A stretch of 64,000 nucleotides of DNA from Sinosporangium album (lineage in GTDB: Bacteria; Actinomycetota; Actinomycetes; Streptosporangiales; Streptosporangiaceae). Shown here piece after piece: positions 1 to 8,644 of the stretch. The translations under genes and the position numbers were made by a program. The notes beneath the pieces are model-generated. The model did not search any database, was not told the origin of the DNA, and saw only the letters and a list, made by a program, of their open reading frames with translations. The stretch lies in assembly GCF_900100605.1 (NCBI RefSeq), contig NZ_FNCN01000016.1, forward strand, positions 62,001 to 126,000, written 5' to 3'. Within the stretch, counting starts at the first letter, position 1. Each line of letters begins with the position of its first letter.

Positions 1-1296
1 GTGCCCGCCACCGGGCGGTGCCGCGAGGGGAACACCTATGACATCGCCCCCGCCGCTCTCCCTGAGCCCGCCCCCGATCCCGTACCCGCTCACGCGGCGA
101 CGCGGCTGCTGACGCGGCTGCGGACATCCACCGGACGGCAGAACCCCTACCCCGTCTATGCGGCATTAAGAAACCTCGGCCCGCTGCTCCCCACCACGTG
201 GGGCGGCCTGCTGGCCACCGACTACGACACCTGCGCCCGTGTGCTGCGCGAACCGGGGTGGCTCGTGCCGAGCACCCTGTGGAAAGACCGCAACGTTCCC
301 GGGTGGCGGAGCAGGGTGTCCCTAGCCGAGGCGGCGCGGTCCATGATGCAGTTGGACGGCTCCGCTCACGCCAGGCAGCGGACGGCGCTCGCGGGGCGGC
401 TGTCCGCCCGTGCGGTCGCCGAACTCGGGGGTGTGATCGAGCGGGCCGTCGGCGAGCGCCTCGACGCCCTCGACGACGAGCTGCGGCGCACCGGCTGCGC
501 CGACTACGTCCGCATCGTGTCCGACCCGCTGCCCATGACCGTGCTGTGCCTGGTGCTGGGCCTCCCCACGGCCGACGCCGGATATCTGGTGGAGGCCGCC
601 CGGAACTACTCCTACGCCTTCGAACTGTCGCCGACGGCCGAGGAACTCGACGCCGCCGACACCGCCGCCGTGGCCATCTACGACTATGTGCGGGACGAGG
701 CCGAGCGGCGCCGTGCCGTACCCCGCGGCGACCTGTTGAGCGACCTGGTGGAGATGGAGGACCGGGAGGGGCCGGTGGACCTCTCCTACCTCGTCGGGGG
801 CACGCTGGTCGTCACCGGGTGGGAGACCACGGCCGCGCTGCTGAACGGCATGGTGGTGGGCCTCGGCCGCCATCCGGAGCAGGCGGCGTGGCTGCGGGCC
901 AACCCCGGTGAGCTCGAACGGGCGTGCCGGGAGGTGCTGCGGTGGGACCCGCCCGCGCAACTCGCCAGCAGGGTCGCCGAGCACGACACCGTGCTGGCGG
1001 GGCGTCCGGTGGCCGCCGGCCAGATCGTGCACGCCCTGCTGGGATCGGCGCAGCACGACCCGGCCAATGTGGCGCGTCCGGAACAGCTCGACTTCAGCCG
1101 CGATCCCGCCCCGTCGCTGGCCTTCGGCCTCGGCCCGCACTACTGCGCCGGCTCCCGGCTCGCGCTGCTGGAAGGCGGACTGGTGCTGTCCGCCCTGCTC
1201 GAACGCTTCTCCAGGCTCACGGTCGTCGGTCAACCCGAACGGCCGCGCGGAATCGCCTTCCGGGACATCACCTCACTCATGGTGGCGTACGCATGA
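1..1296 (+). CDS. cytochrome P450 (5' end uncertain)
   Basis: Soluble bacterial haem-thiolate monooxygenase of 431 codons as seen. The I-helix motif GWETT (about residues 273-277), the ExxR pair E311/R314 and the haem loop FGLGPHYCAG with ligand C382 are intact, so the enzyme should be functional. The N-terminal lead before the NPYPVYAALR segment is proline-rich and the only in-frame start is the GTG at position 1, so the true start may lie upstream of the window. The best ribosome-binding site here (gagggg) precedes an ATG at 38 in another frame that stops after about 24 codons. The last bases overlap the next start (ATGA), indicating translational coupling with the crotonase gene. Substrate unknown. 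Confidence 0.93.
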   Translation: MPATGRCREGNTYDIAPAALPEPAPDPVPAHAATRLLTRLRTSTGRQNPYPVYAALRNLGPLLPTTWGGLLATDYDTCARVLREPGWLVPSTLWKDRNVPGWRSRVSLAEAARSMMQLDGSAHARQRTALAGRLSARAVAELGGVIERAVGERLDALDDELRRTGCADYVRIVSDPLPMTVLCLVLGLPTADAGYLVEAARNYSYAFELSPTAEELDAADTAAVAIYDYVRDEAERRRAVPRGDLLSDLVEMEDREGPVDLSYLVGGTLVVTGWETTAALLNGMVVGLGRHPEQAAWLRANPGELERACREVLRWDPPAQLASRVAEHDTVLAGRPVAAGQIVHALLGSAQHDPANVARPEQLDFSRDPAPSLAFGLGPHYCAGSRLALLEGGLVLSALLERFSRLTVVGQPERPRGIAFRDITSLMVAYA

Positions 1297-2081
1297 CCAT
1301 CATCCGGCCGCCCACGGTCACCCTCCGCAGGCAGGGCCCCGTCGCGTATCTCACCTTGGATCTGCCGCGAACCGGCAACGCCCTCAACATCCTGCTTCTG
1401 CGCGAACTCACCGCAGCCGTTCACGAACTGAACCGCGACGACGACATACGCGTGATCGTGCTGGCGGGCGCGGGCGACTGCTTCAGCGTCGGCGGCGACG
1501 TACGTGAACTGCTGGACCTGGCGGACTCCGATCCCGGCGGGCGCGCCGTACGGGAGGCCGTGGAGCGCGGGCGTGAGGCATGCCAGGCGCTGTCGGGGGC
1601 CCGCCCGATCACGCTGGCCCGGCTCCACGGCAAGGTGTTCGGGGCGGGGCTCGCCCTGGCCGTCCACTGCGACCTGCGCGTCGCGGCGGACGACGCGCTG
1701 TTCCGCCTGCCCGAGCTCTCGCTCGGCATGCCTCCCCTGTGGGGAGGCGCGGGCTTTCGCCTGATCTCCGAGATCGGCGCCAGCCGAACTCGGGAACTGG
1801 TCTACCTGTGCGACACCATCGACGGACGCACCGCGCTGACCTACGGTCTGGTCCACGGCCTCGCCACCCCGCGCGACCTCGACCAGACGGCCGACCGGTG
1901 GGCCCGCAGGCTCAGCCGCCGCCGCGATACCGCCGTGCGCCTCACCAAGACCGCGCTGCGCGCGGCCGAGGCGGCATATCGGCAGGGTGACCTGACACTC
2001 GCCGATGGCGACCTATTCCACTATGGACTCAGGTCCATGGTGACTCACGTGAACCTACAGGAAACGCTCAGCAACACCTGA
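1293..2081 (+). CDS. crotonase-fold enoyl-CoA hydratase/isomerase family protein
   Basis: 262 residues, the usual length of the crotonase superfamily. Oxyanion-hole segments are CFSVGGD (63-69) and FGAGLAL (116-122). Of the two catalytic glutamates of rat enoyl-CoA hydratase (E144, E164), the E164 equivalent is present in LPELSLG (E141), but the E144 position is alanine (A121). That pattern is more like an isomerase or another crotonase chemistry than a hydratase (inference). ATG overlaps the P450 stop as ATGA, so the two are co-translated; the pair may belong to a natural-product or lipid pathway that begins before the window. Confidence 0.9.
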   Translation: MTIIRPPTVTLRRQGPVAYLTLDLPRTGNALNILLLRELTAAVHELNRDDDIRVIVLAGAGDCFSVGGDVRELLDLADSDPGGRAVREAVERGREACQALSGARPITLARLHGKVFGAGLALAVHCDLRVAADDALFRLPELSLGMPPLWGGAGFRLISEIGASRTRELVYLCDTIDGRTALTYGLVHGLATPRDLDQTADRWARRLSRRRDTAVRLTKTALRAAEAAYRQGDLTLADGDLFHYGLRSMVTHVNLQETLSNT

Positions 2082-2203
2082 GCTTGGCTCAAGCGCGCTC
2101 GGGGATCGTTAACGATCGTGAACCTGATGACCAGTACTGGAGGGACAACCCCCCGTCCTCCATCACAGGTCCGGTGGGCGGCCGACCGCATCAGGGCGCG
2201 CTC

Positions 2204-2896
2204 ATGAGGGCCGCCGAGGCGCGCCTGCTCGTTGTGGATGACGAACCCAACATCAGAGAACTCCTCTCCGCGAGCCTGCGCTATTCCGGATTCGACGTGA
2301 TCACAGCCTGCGACGGCAGGGAGGCGGTGCGGCTGGTCGACCGCATGCAGCCGGACCTGATCGTCCTCGACGTCATGCTGCCGGACCTCGACGGATTCAC
2401 CGTCGCCACCCGGCTGCGTTCCGCCGGCCACAAGATGCCCGTCCTCTATCTGACCGCGCGGGACGCCACCGAGGACAAGGTGGCGGGCCTGGCGCTGGGC
2501 GACGACTACGTGACCAAGCCTTTCAGCCTGGAAGAGGTCCTGGCGCGCATCCGCGCCGTGCTCCGCCGTACGCGCGGCGACCTGGAGATGCCCGCGCGGC
2601 TCCAGATCGCCGACCTGGAGATGGACGAGGAATCACACCAGGTGTGGAAGGCGGGCAGGCCGGTACGGCTGTCGCCCACCGAATTCAAACTGCTGCACTA
2701 TTTCATGGTCAACGCAGGTCGTGTGCTTTCTAAAGCGCAGATACTTGACCACGTGTGGAACTACGACTTCGGCGGTGATGGAGGGGTTGTGGAATCCTAT
2801 GTCTCCTATCTGCGACGGAAGATCGACAGGACCGAACCGAGGTTGATCCACACGCTGCGCGGCGTCGGCTATGTGCTGAGACCCCCACGCCAGTGA
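2204..2896 (+). CDS. OmpR/PhoB-family response regulator
   Basis: 230 residues: receiver domain (1-120) with the acidic pair VVDDE, phosphoacceptor D56 in VLDVMLPD and K105 in VTKPF; C-terminal winged helix (about 133-227) ending with the typical RGVGYVLRP strand. The ATG at 2204 is chosen because the receiver starts right after it; upstream in-frame codons encode no receiver sequence. The segment GLALGDDY appears one residue shorter than the GLxxGxDDY usual in this subfamily. The stop overlaps the next GTG start by four bases, so it forms a two-component system with the kinase. It resembles MprA/TcrX-like regulators, but the signal is unknown. Confidence 0.93.
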   Translation: MRAAEARLLVVDDEPNIRELLSASLRYSGFDVITACDGREAVRLVDRMQPDLIVLDVMLPDLDGFTVATRLRSAGHKMPVLYLTARDATEDKVAGLALGDDYVTKPFSLEEVLARIRAVLRRTRGDLEMPARLQIADLEMDEESHQVWKAGRPVRLSPTEFKLLHYFMVNAGRVLSKAQILDHVWNYDFGGDGGVVESYVSYLRRKIDRTEPRLIHTLRGVGYVLRPPRQ

Positions 2897-4527
2897 CGGC
2901 TGACCGGTGGCCGTTGGGCGGAGTGCGACGGTTGTTCCTTCGCACTCCGCTGTGGGTGCGCCTGGTCGTCGGCACCTCCCTGCTGGTCACACTGGCCATC
3001 GCCCTCACCGGGGTCTTCGCCGTACAGCTTCTGCGCAGCTACATGCTGGAACGCATCGACGCCCAGCTCTCCGTCGCGGCCAAGCCTTCCCGGGCGCCAC
3101 CTCCACCTCCCCCGCAGACGTCCCCGCACGACCACGTACCGGCCCCGGCCGATGTGGGGGTGCCCCCCGCGCCGGACGGGCCGAAGGCACTTCTCAGGCC
3201 GCTGCGGATGTTTGGAATGTTCTACCTGGTCCTGCTCGGACCGGACGGTCGGCAGATCCGCATGGTCAGCGAGCCGACCGAGCACAGGAGACCCAAACTG
3301 CCGTCCCTCACCGCCACCCAGGTCGTGATGCGGGAGAGTATGCCGTTCACCGTGCCGTCGGTGGGCGGGAACGGCCCCCGGTGGAGGGTGCTGGCCGCGC
3401 CGCTCAACAACGGGAACAGCCGCGTCGTCGCCGCGAGCCTGCGCGACGTCGACAGTACGGTGGCCAGGCTCGTACGCATCGTGATCGGTGTCGGCGGGGC
3501 CATCCTCGTCGTCATGGCGGCGGCCTGCCACTGGCTTGTACGGCGCAGCCTGCGGCCCCTCGCCGAAATCGAACGGACCGCGGGGGCCATCGCCGCGGGA
3601 GACCTGTCGCGCCGCGTGCCCGTGGAACACGCCGGCACCGAGACAGGCCGCCTGGGCAAGGCCATCAACGGGATGCTCACGCAGGTCGAGCGGGCCTTCA
3701 CCGACAGGAAGGCGTCCGAGACCGCCGCACGCCGGGCCGCCAGAGCCGCCGACGAGTCCGCGCGGGCCGCCCAGGAGTCGGCGCTCGCGGCCAGGGACTC
3801 CGAGGACCGGATGCGAAGGTTCGTGGCGGACGCCTCCCACGAGCTGCGCACGCCGCTCACCTCGATCCGCGGCTTCGCCGAGCTCTACCGTCATCAGGAC
3901 AGCGAGGGCGACACGGAGGCCAAGCGGCTGCTGCGGCGCATTGAGGATGAGGCCAAGCGCATGGGCCTCCTGGTGGACGATCTGCTGTTGCTCGCCAGGC
4001 TCGACCGGCAGCGGCCCATCGACAGCACTCCCGTCGACCTGCTCAGTCTGGCGGCGGGAGCCGTACTGGACGCGCGGCTGCTGGCACCCGACCGGAAGAT
4101 CGAGCTCGTGCGGCTCGACGGCGGGGAGGGGGCGCTGACGGTGCCGGGGGACGAGGCCCGGCTCAGACAGGTGGTCGGCAACCTTGTCGACAACGCACTC
4201 AGGCACACACCGCCCGGCACGGCGTTCACGGTGAGCGTGGGGGTGGTCGGGGACGGGATGGTCCTGGAGGTCTGCGATCAGGGGCGGGGGTTCGGAACGA
4301 TGGACCCCGAGTGGGTTTTCGAGCGTTTCTACCGGGCCGATCCCTCGCGGACCCGCGGTATGGGGGGCGGAAGCGGGCTCGGGCTTTCCATTGTGGCGGC
4401 CTTGGTCCAGGCCCACAGGGGAACGGTCACGGCGGAGCACGGGCCGCAGGGAGGGGCGCTGTTCCGGGTGGTGCTGCCTCGGAGGCGGATCGCGCCCGAG
4501 GCCGGGCGGGAATTGTGGAGCGGCTGA
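2893..4527 (+). CDS. membrane sensor histidine kinase
   Basis: 544 residues, partner of the response regulator just upstream (GTGA overlap). Order: TM1 (about 21-46), a Pro-rich extracytoplasmic sensor of about 150 residues, TM2 (about 195-217), HAMP (about 218-270), an Ala-rich coiled coil (about 275-305), HisKA with the ASHELRTP box (phosphoacceptor H316), and an HATPase with N box LVDNALRHTP, G1 DQGRGFG and G2 GGGSGLGLS. All catalytic motifs are present. The long Ala/Glu/Ser coiled-coil insert between HAMP and HisKA is typical of actinobacterial kinases of this type. The sensed signal cannot be read from the sequence. Confidence 0.94.
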   Translation: MTADRWPLGGVRRLFLRTPLWVRLVVGTSLLVTLAIALTGVFAVQLLRSYMLERIDAQLSVAAKPSRAPPPPPPQTSPHDHVPAPADVGVPPAPDGPKALLRPLRMFGMFYLVLLGPDGRQIRMVSEPTEHRRPKLPSLTATQVVMRESMPFTVPSVGGNGPRWRVLAAPLNNGNSRVVAASLRDVDSTVARLVRIVIGVGGAILVVMAAACHWLVRRSLRPLAEIERTAGAIAAGDLSRRVPVEHAGTETGRLGKAINGMLTQVERAFTDRKASETAARRAARAADESARAAQESALAARDSEDRMRRFVADASHELRTPLTSIRGFAELYRHQDSEGDTEAKRLLRRIEDEAKRMGLLVDDLLLLARLDRQRPIDSTPVDLLSLAAGAVLDARLLAPDRKIELVRLDGGEGALTVPGDEARLRQVVGNLVDNALRHTPPGTAFTVSVGVVGDGMVLEVCDQGRGFGTMDPEWVFERFYRADPSRTRGMGGGSGLGLSIVAALVQAHRGTVTAEHGPQGGALFRVVLPRRRIAPEAGRELWSG

Positions 4528-4832
4528 AATCCGCCCCATGTTCGCAGGCCGGCCCATGGGTGTAGTTTTCAGGTGACCTTCAGCTTGGCCGGATCTGGCG
4601 TTGAGCTTGGTGAGCTGCAATGGGTCTTGAGATGCTCCCCTTGGGTGAGGATCCCGGCATTCGAGCTCCCGCTGCGGGGGAGCCGCCTGGAGACTTCACC
4701 CGTTCCCCGTGGGAGATGCCGCCCGGCCGGGCATGCCCCCGTGGCCCGGCCGGGCGGCCTTTTTTCGGCCTTTCCCGGCCCTCCCGCCTTTCCTTTCTTG
4801 GCCTCTGTCCAACGACTTCCCGCTCAGGCGCC
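4528..4832. other. intergenic region, convergent
   Basis: About 305 bases between the histidine-kinase gene (+) and the SPFH gene (-). Apart from the perfect hairpin terminator at 4719-4765 I see no gene. A smaller G/C-rich inverted repeat lies around 4660-4690. Confidence 0.6.
4719..4765 (+). terminator. intrinsic terminator of the two-component operon
   Basis: Perfect 14-bp stem (arms 4719-4732 and 4744-4757, core cccggccggg) with an 11-base loop, followed on the + strand by cctttttt. Correctly placed and oriented to end the regulator-kinase transcript. Confidence 0.85.
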
Positions 4833-5933
4833 TCAGTGCGGTCGCTCGGAGTGCTCGTGGTGCTCCTGCGCGTCCCGCAGGTCGGCCAGCGGGTCCGGGC
4901 CGGTGGCGCCGGCGCCGAGCTCGCGCGGGCCGCTCGCCGAGACGTCGGACGCGTCGGCGACGGCTTCGGCGGCGGCCTCGGCGGCCTGCGCCGCCTCCTC
5001 GGCCGCGGCACTGGTCACGGTCGCGTCGGACTCACCGGCTTCGCGGGTGGCGGCGGACTTGGGCAGGGCTTCGGTGAAGGCCCGGGAGACGCCCTGGAGC
5101 GCGGAGGTCACCTCGCTGGGAATCACCCAGAACGTATTGCCCTGGCCCTGCGCGAGTTGCGGAAGAACCTGCAGGTACTGGTAGGCCAGCAGCTTCGGGT
5201 CGGGGTCGTTGCGGTGAACCGCCTGGAAGACCTGGTCGATGGCCCTCGACTGGCCTTCGGCCTTGAGGATCGCGGCCGTGCGCTCACCTTCCGCCCGCAG
5301 GATGTTGCTCTGCTTCTCGCCTTCCGCGGTGAGGATCTGCGACTGGCGGTGGCCCTCGGCGGTGAGGATGGCCGCACGCTTGTCCCGTTCGGCCCGCATC
5401 TGCTTCTCCATCGCCTCCTTGATGGTCTTGGGCGGGTCGATGGCCTTGATCTCCACGCGGTTGACGCGGATGCCCCACTTGCCGGTCGCGTCGTCCAGGA
5501 CGCCGCGGAGCTGGCTGTTGATGGTGTCGCGCGAGGTCAGCGTCTTCTCCAGGTCCATGCCGCCGATGACGTTACGCAGCGTGGTCACGGTGAGCTGTTC
5601 GATGGCCTGGATGTAGTTCGCGATCTCGTAGGCCGCCGCCCTGGGGTCCGTGACCTGGAAGTAGAGCACGGTATCGATCTCGACGACGAGGTTGTCCTCG
5701 GTGATCACGGGCTGGGGGCGGAAGGACACGACCTGCTCACGCAGGTCGATCATGGGGTATACCCGGTCGATATAGGGAATGACGAAGTTCAGTCCCGGTT
5801 GGAGTGTGCGGTTGTAGCGGCCTAGCCGCTCCACGTTGCGGGCCCTGGCCTGCGGCACGATGCGAACGGCGCGCAGGACCGTGAACACCGCGAACAGCAC
5901 GACCAGCAGTCCGGCGATCAGCACTGCTTCCAT
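4833..5933 (-). CDS. SPFH/Band 7 (stomatin-like) membrane protein, QmcA-like
   Basis: 366 residues. One N-terminal membrane helix (about 4-20), the SPFH domain (about 22-190, with the conserved LQPGLNFVIPYIDRV and DPPKTIKEAMEKQM segments), then a helical Ala/Glu repeat region (TAEGEKQSNILRAEGE type) that drives oligomerisation, and an acidic Ala-rich C-terminal tail. Proteins of this family form membrane-anchored ring scaffolds in lipid microdomains and influence membrane proteolysis. It follows an NfeD gene on the same strand (68-base gap), the classic bacterial SPFH-NfeD pair. Confidence 0.95.
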   Translation of the reverse strand: MEAVLIAGLLVVLFAVFTVLRAVRIVPQARARNVERLGRYNRTLQPGLNFVIPYIDRVYPMIDLREQVVSFRPQPVITEDNLVVEIDTVLYFQVTDPRAAAYEIANYIQAIEQLTVTTLRNVIGGMDLEKTLTSRDTINSQLRGVLDDATGKWGIRVNRVEIKAIDPPKTIKEAMEKQMRAERDKRAAILTAEGHRQSQILTAEGEKQSNILRAEGERTAAILKAEGQSRAIDQVFQAVHRNDPDPKLLAYQYLQVLPQLAQGQGNTFWVIPSEVTSALQGVSRAFTEALPKSAATREAGESDATVTSAAAEEAAQAAEAAAEAVADASDVSASGPRELGAGATGPDPLADLRDAQEHHEHSERPH

Positions 5934-6001
5934 GCTTTACTCCCTGCTTTTCCGCGTCTCGGGGGTTTTCTAGTCGGATTTCCCCGGGGAGTCCGCTTCA
6001 C

Positions 6002-6445
6002 TCACGCATGCTCGCGCGGGTAGACGAGGGCGGTGGCCCCTTCGATCTGGATCACGTCCACCGTGGCCCCCTCCGGGATGACGAGGGTCTCGTCGTAGGC
6101 TCGGGCGGTCCACTCCTCGCCGCCGATGCGGATACGGCCGCCACGCCCGGTGACCTCGTGAGTCACATAAGCCGACCTGCCCACCAGGGCTTGGACACCG
6201 AAACGTTGGGAGGGCAGGTTCGACTGCTTCATATGGCGGGCGGCGACCGGCCGCACCAGCACGATCCCGGCGGCCGAGGCGATGGCGAAGACCAGCAGTT
6301 GAAGGGGCAGGGGGAGCCCGACGGCGGCCACGCCCGCGGTGAGGAGGGCGGAGGCGCCAAGGAGCGCGAGCGCGGTGGTGAGGGTGAAGATCTCCGCGAC
6401 CCCCAGGGCCACCGCGAGAATGAGCCAGACAACCCACGCTTCCAT
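6002..6445 (-). CDS. NfeD-family membrane protein
   Basis: 147 residues: short NfeD type with hydrophobic N-terminal membrane segments (about 4-70) and a C-terminal OB-fold (about 85-147, ending VIQIEGATALVYP). Such proteins are encoded beside SPFH proteins and are thought to adapt or stabilise their assemblies. The ATG at 6445 opens directly into the first membrane helix. It is the first gene of the NfeD-SPFH operon; the spacer upstream holds a hairpin that ends the neighbouring catabolic operon. Confidence 0.92.
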   Translation of the reverse strand: MEAWVVWLILAVALGVAEIFTLTTALALLGASALLTAGVAAVGLPLPLQLLVFAIASAAGIVLVRPVAARHMKQSNLPSQRFGVQALVGRSAYVTHEVTGRGGRIRIGGEEWTARAYDETLVIPEGATVDVIQIEGATALVYPREHA

Positions 6446-6574
6446 GTCGGTCCTCCCGACAACGTGAACGGCTAACAGTGCCTGCGCGTTCTAAGCCCTT
6501 ACCTCTAACTTAGCTCGGACCATGGGGATAAAGACCGTATCAAATGCTTCGGTGACCCACTTGTGCTCAAGTCG

Positions 6575-6606
6575 CGACCCCCAGCGCTGAAATGCGCTGG
6601 GGGTCG
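6575..6606 (-). terminator. hairpin terminator downstream of the homogentisate operon
   Basis: Perfect 13-bp stem (arms 6575-6587 and 6594-6606) with a six-base loop, 40 bases after the fumarylacetoacetase stop. There is no T-run, so the assignment rests on stem strength and position. Confidence 0.6.
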
Positions 6607-6640
6607 GAAGCCGGGGGTCGGAAGCCGGGGGTCGGAAAAG
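6599..6640. repeat. 14-bp tandem repeat, three units
   Basis: Unit gggggtcggaagcc at 6599-6612 and 6613-6626, with a third diverged copy at 6627-6640. The first unit overlaps the right arm of the terminator hairpin. Confidence 0.8.
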
Positions 6641-6647
6641 GTGCGTG

Positions 6648-7826
6648 TCAGCGGGCCGGGTGGATCGTCCCCATGACCTCCCCGAGCGCCACGCCGCCGG
6701 CCGTGGCGGAGATCGCGACCGTGTCCCCGTCCTCAAGGAAAGTACGGCTTCCGCCGTCCAGCAGCTTGATCGGCTCGCTGCCGTTCCAGGTCAACTCGAT
6801 GAACGAGCCCCGCTCGCCGGGCTCGGTGCCCGACACCGTGCCGCTGGCGAACAGATCGCCCGTGCGGAGGCTCGCGCCGTTGACCGTCATGTGGGCGAGC
6901 ATCTGGTCGGGTGTCCAGTACATCCCCCGGTAGGGCGGCCGGGAGACCACCTCGCCGTTGAGCCGGACCTCCATCGCCAGATCCAGCCCCCAGTCCTCCC
7001 GCCGGCGCAGATAGTCGAGCGGCTTCGGATCCTGGACGCGGCCCGGCACCCGCACGTGCTCAAGCGCCTCAAGCGGGGTGATCCACGGAGAGACGGACGT
7101 GGCGAAGGACTTCCCGAGGAACGGGCCGAGCGGGACGTACTCCCACGCCTGGATGTCTCTCGCGCTCCAGTCGTTGACCAGCGTCACACCGAACACGTGG
7201 TCGGCGAAGTCCCCGGCCCGCTCGCCGAGCCGCGTCGGCGTGCCGATCACGAACCCCAGCTCGGCCTCGATGTCCAGCCTCGCCGACGGTTCGAACACCG
7301 TGTTGGGCACCGTGCCCGGCGCCCGCTGCCCCCACGGCCGCACCACCGGCGTGCCCGACACCACGACCGTGCCCGCGCGCCCGTGGTAGCCGACTGGCAG
7401 GTGGCGCCAGTTCGGCTTCAACGGCTCCTCATCCGGGCGGAACATCCGCCCGAGGTTCGAGGCGTGCTCCAGCGAACAGTAGAAGTCGACGTAGTCGGCG
7501 ACCTCGAACGGCATGTGGAGCCGCGCCTCGCCGAGCGGCACCAGGTGCGGCTCGGCCACGGCCCGGTGCCCCTCGCCTGTGAGCACGTCGCGCACGCGGC
7601 TGCGCGTCTCGCGCCATGCCGTACGGCCGCGGGCCAGGAAGGCGTTGAGCGACCCCGTGGCGAACACCTCGTCGGACAGGACCGGGGTGAGGTCGAGGAC
7701 GTGATCGCCGATCCGGACCCCGGCCCTGCGCCACTCGTCCGGCTCGTTCACCCGGGTGAAAACGCCGTACGGCAGGTTGTCCACATCCCACGCAGAGCCG
7801 GCGGCACCCGGCACCCAACTCGGCAT
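6648..7826 (-). CDS. fahA: fumarylacetoacetase
   Basis: 392 residues. Last step of tyrosine/homogentisate breakdown: hydrolysis of fumarylacetoacetate to fumarate and acetoacetate. Metal and catalytic residues known from mouse FAH (D126, E199, E201, D233, K253) match here as D114, E187, E189, D219 and K239, with the same spacings except for a two-residue shortening between the second glutamate and the next aspartate. The WEYVPLGPFLGKSF block is characteristic. The ATG at 7826 overlaps the stop of the preceding gene (TGATG). Last gene of a three-gene operon with homogentisate dioxygenase. Confidence 0.97.
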   Translation of the reverse strand: MPSWVPGAAGSAWDVDNLPYGVFTRVNEPDEWRRAGVRIGDHVLDLTPVLSDEVFATGSLNAFLARGRTAWRETRSRVRDVLTGEGHRAVAEPHLVPLGEARLHMPFEVADYVDFYCSLEHASNLGRMFRPDEEPLKPNWRHLPVGYHGRAGTVVVSGTPVVRPWGQRAPGTVPNTVFEPSARLDIEAELGFVIGTPTRLGERAGDFADHVFGVTLVNDWSARDIQAWEYVPLGPFLGKSFATSVSPWITPLEALEHVRVPGRVQDPKPLDYLRRREDWGLDLAMEVRLNGEVVSRPPYRGMYWTPDQMLAHMTVNGASLRTGDLFASGTVSGTEPGERGSFIELTWNGSEPIKLLDGGSRTFLEDGDTVAISATAGGVALGEVMGTIHPAR

Positions 7827-8644
7827 CAGCCGTTCTCCTCCTCGATCAGGCCCAACGCCCGAAGATCCTCGATCGGCGTGCTCGTGCTGCACGACCCGTA
7901 GCTCACCAGCAGCCGCCGCGCCCGCGAGGCCGTCTCCTCCGGTACGGCTCGCGCCAGCCGTACCAGCTCGTCGGCCTCGGCCGACTCCAGCACCGCGACC
8001 GGGTCCCCTCCCTCGACCGCGACGCACGTGGCGAGCAGCAGGTTCAGAAAACCATGCCGGTAGACGTCGAGGACGGGGTCGTAGCGGCGTACGGCGTGGT
8101 GCAGCCCGGCCGTGGCCTTGAACGGCAGGTCGCCTTCCACGCAGATGGCGATGAACGCCCCAAGCTCCGCCGGGGTCGGGAACAGCTCCGCCGTCACCCC
8201 GCCGCACCTGACCTTGGCCGACAGGCCAGGAGTGAGCGGGAGTCGCGCCACCGCCTCCAGCCAGCCGGGCGCCGACCGCGTCGGCTCCACGTAGACCGGC
8301 AGGCCCGTCGCCAGGCAGGCGCCCACCACCGGCTCGGTGCCCTCGCCGGGGATGTCGATCGACACGACCCCGAGACCGGCGAGATCCGGGAGGGCGCCCT
8401 TGTCGACGATCAGGCCGATGCTCTTCGGCGGAGCACCGCCGAGCTCGCCGATCCTGCTCGCCGGGCACAGGAACACGTGCGTCAGCACCGGGCTGCCCGC
8501 GGCGAGGTCCCGCTCGTGCCGCGCGAGGGCCTCGCCCATCGGCAGCGCCGCCGGCGGGAACAGCCCCGCGTCGTCGACCAGGCCGTTGAAGAGCGTCGCC
8601 GCGCCTGCCGTCGCCGCGCCCGCCGTCACCGCGCCCACGTCCAC
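7826..8644 (-). CDS. conserved protein of unknown function in the homogentisate operon
   Basis: 272 residues, GTG start overlapping the end of the dioxygenase gene by 19 bases and stop overlapping the fahA start, so it is tightly coupled to both. No domain recognised with certainty. Alternating strand/helix segments (IGLIVDKG, VVSIDIPG, GLPVYVEPT, SAKVRCGG, AFIAICVEGDLPFKATAGLHH, HGFLNLLLATC) look like a beta/alpha barrel. I recall related uncharacterised proteins beside homogentisate genes in other actinomycetes. The operon has no recognisable glutathione-type maleylacetoacetate isomerase, so this is a candidate for that missing step or an accessory activity (inference). Confidence 0.85.
   Translation of the reverse strand: MDVGAVTAGAATAGAATLFNGLVDDAGLFPPAALPMGEALARHERDLAAGSPVLTHVFLCPASRIGELGGAPPKSIGLIVDKGALPDLAGLGVVSIDIPGEGTEPVVGACLATGLPVYVEPTRSAPGWLEAVARLPLTPGLSAKVRCGGVTAELFPTPAELGAFIAICVEGDLPFKATAGLHHAVRRYDPVLDVYRHGFLNLLLATCVAVEGGDPVAVLESAEADELVRLARAVPEETASRARRLLVSYGSCSTSTPIEDLRALGLIEEENG

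Noticed and set aside
6645-7901. 418-codon open frame on the plus strand
   Set aside because: Antisense to fahA, whose catalytic residues are all in register.
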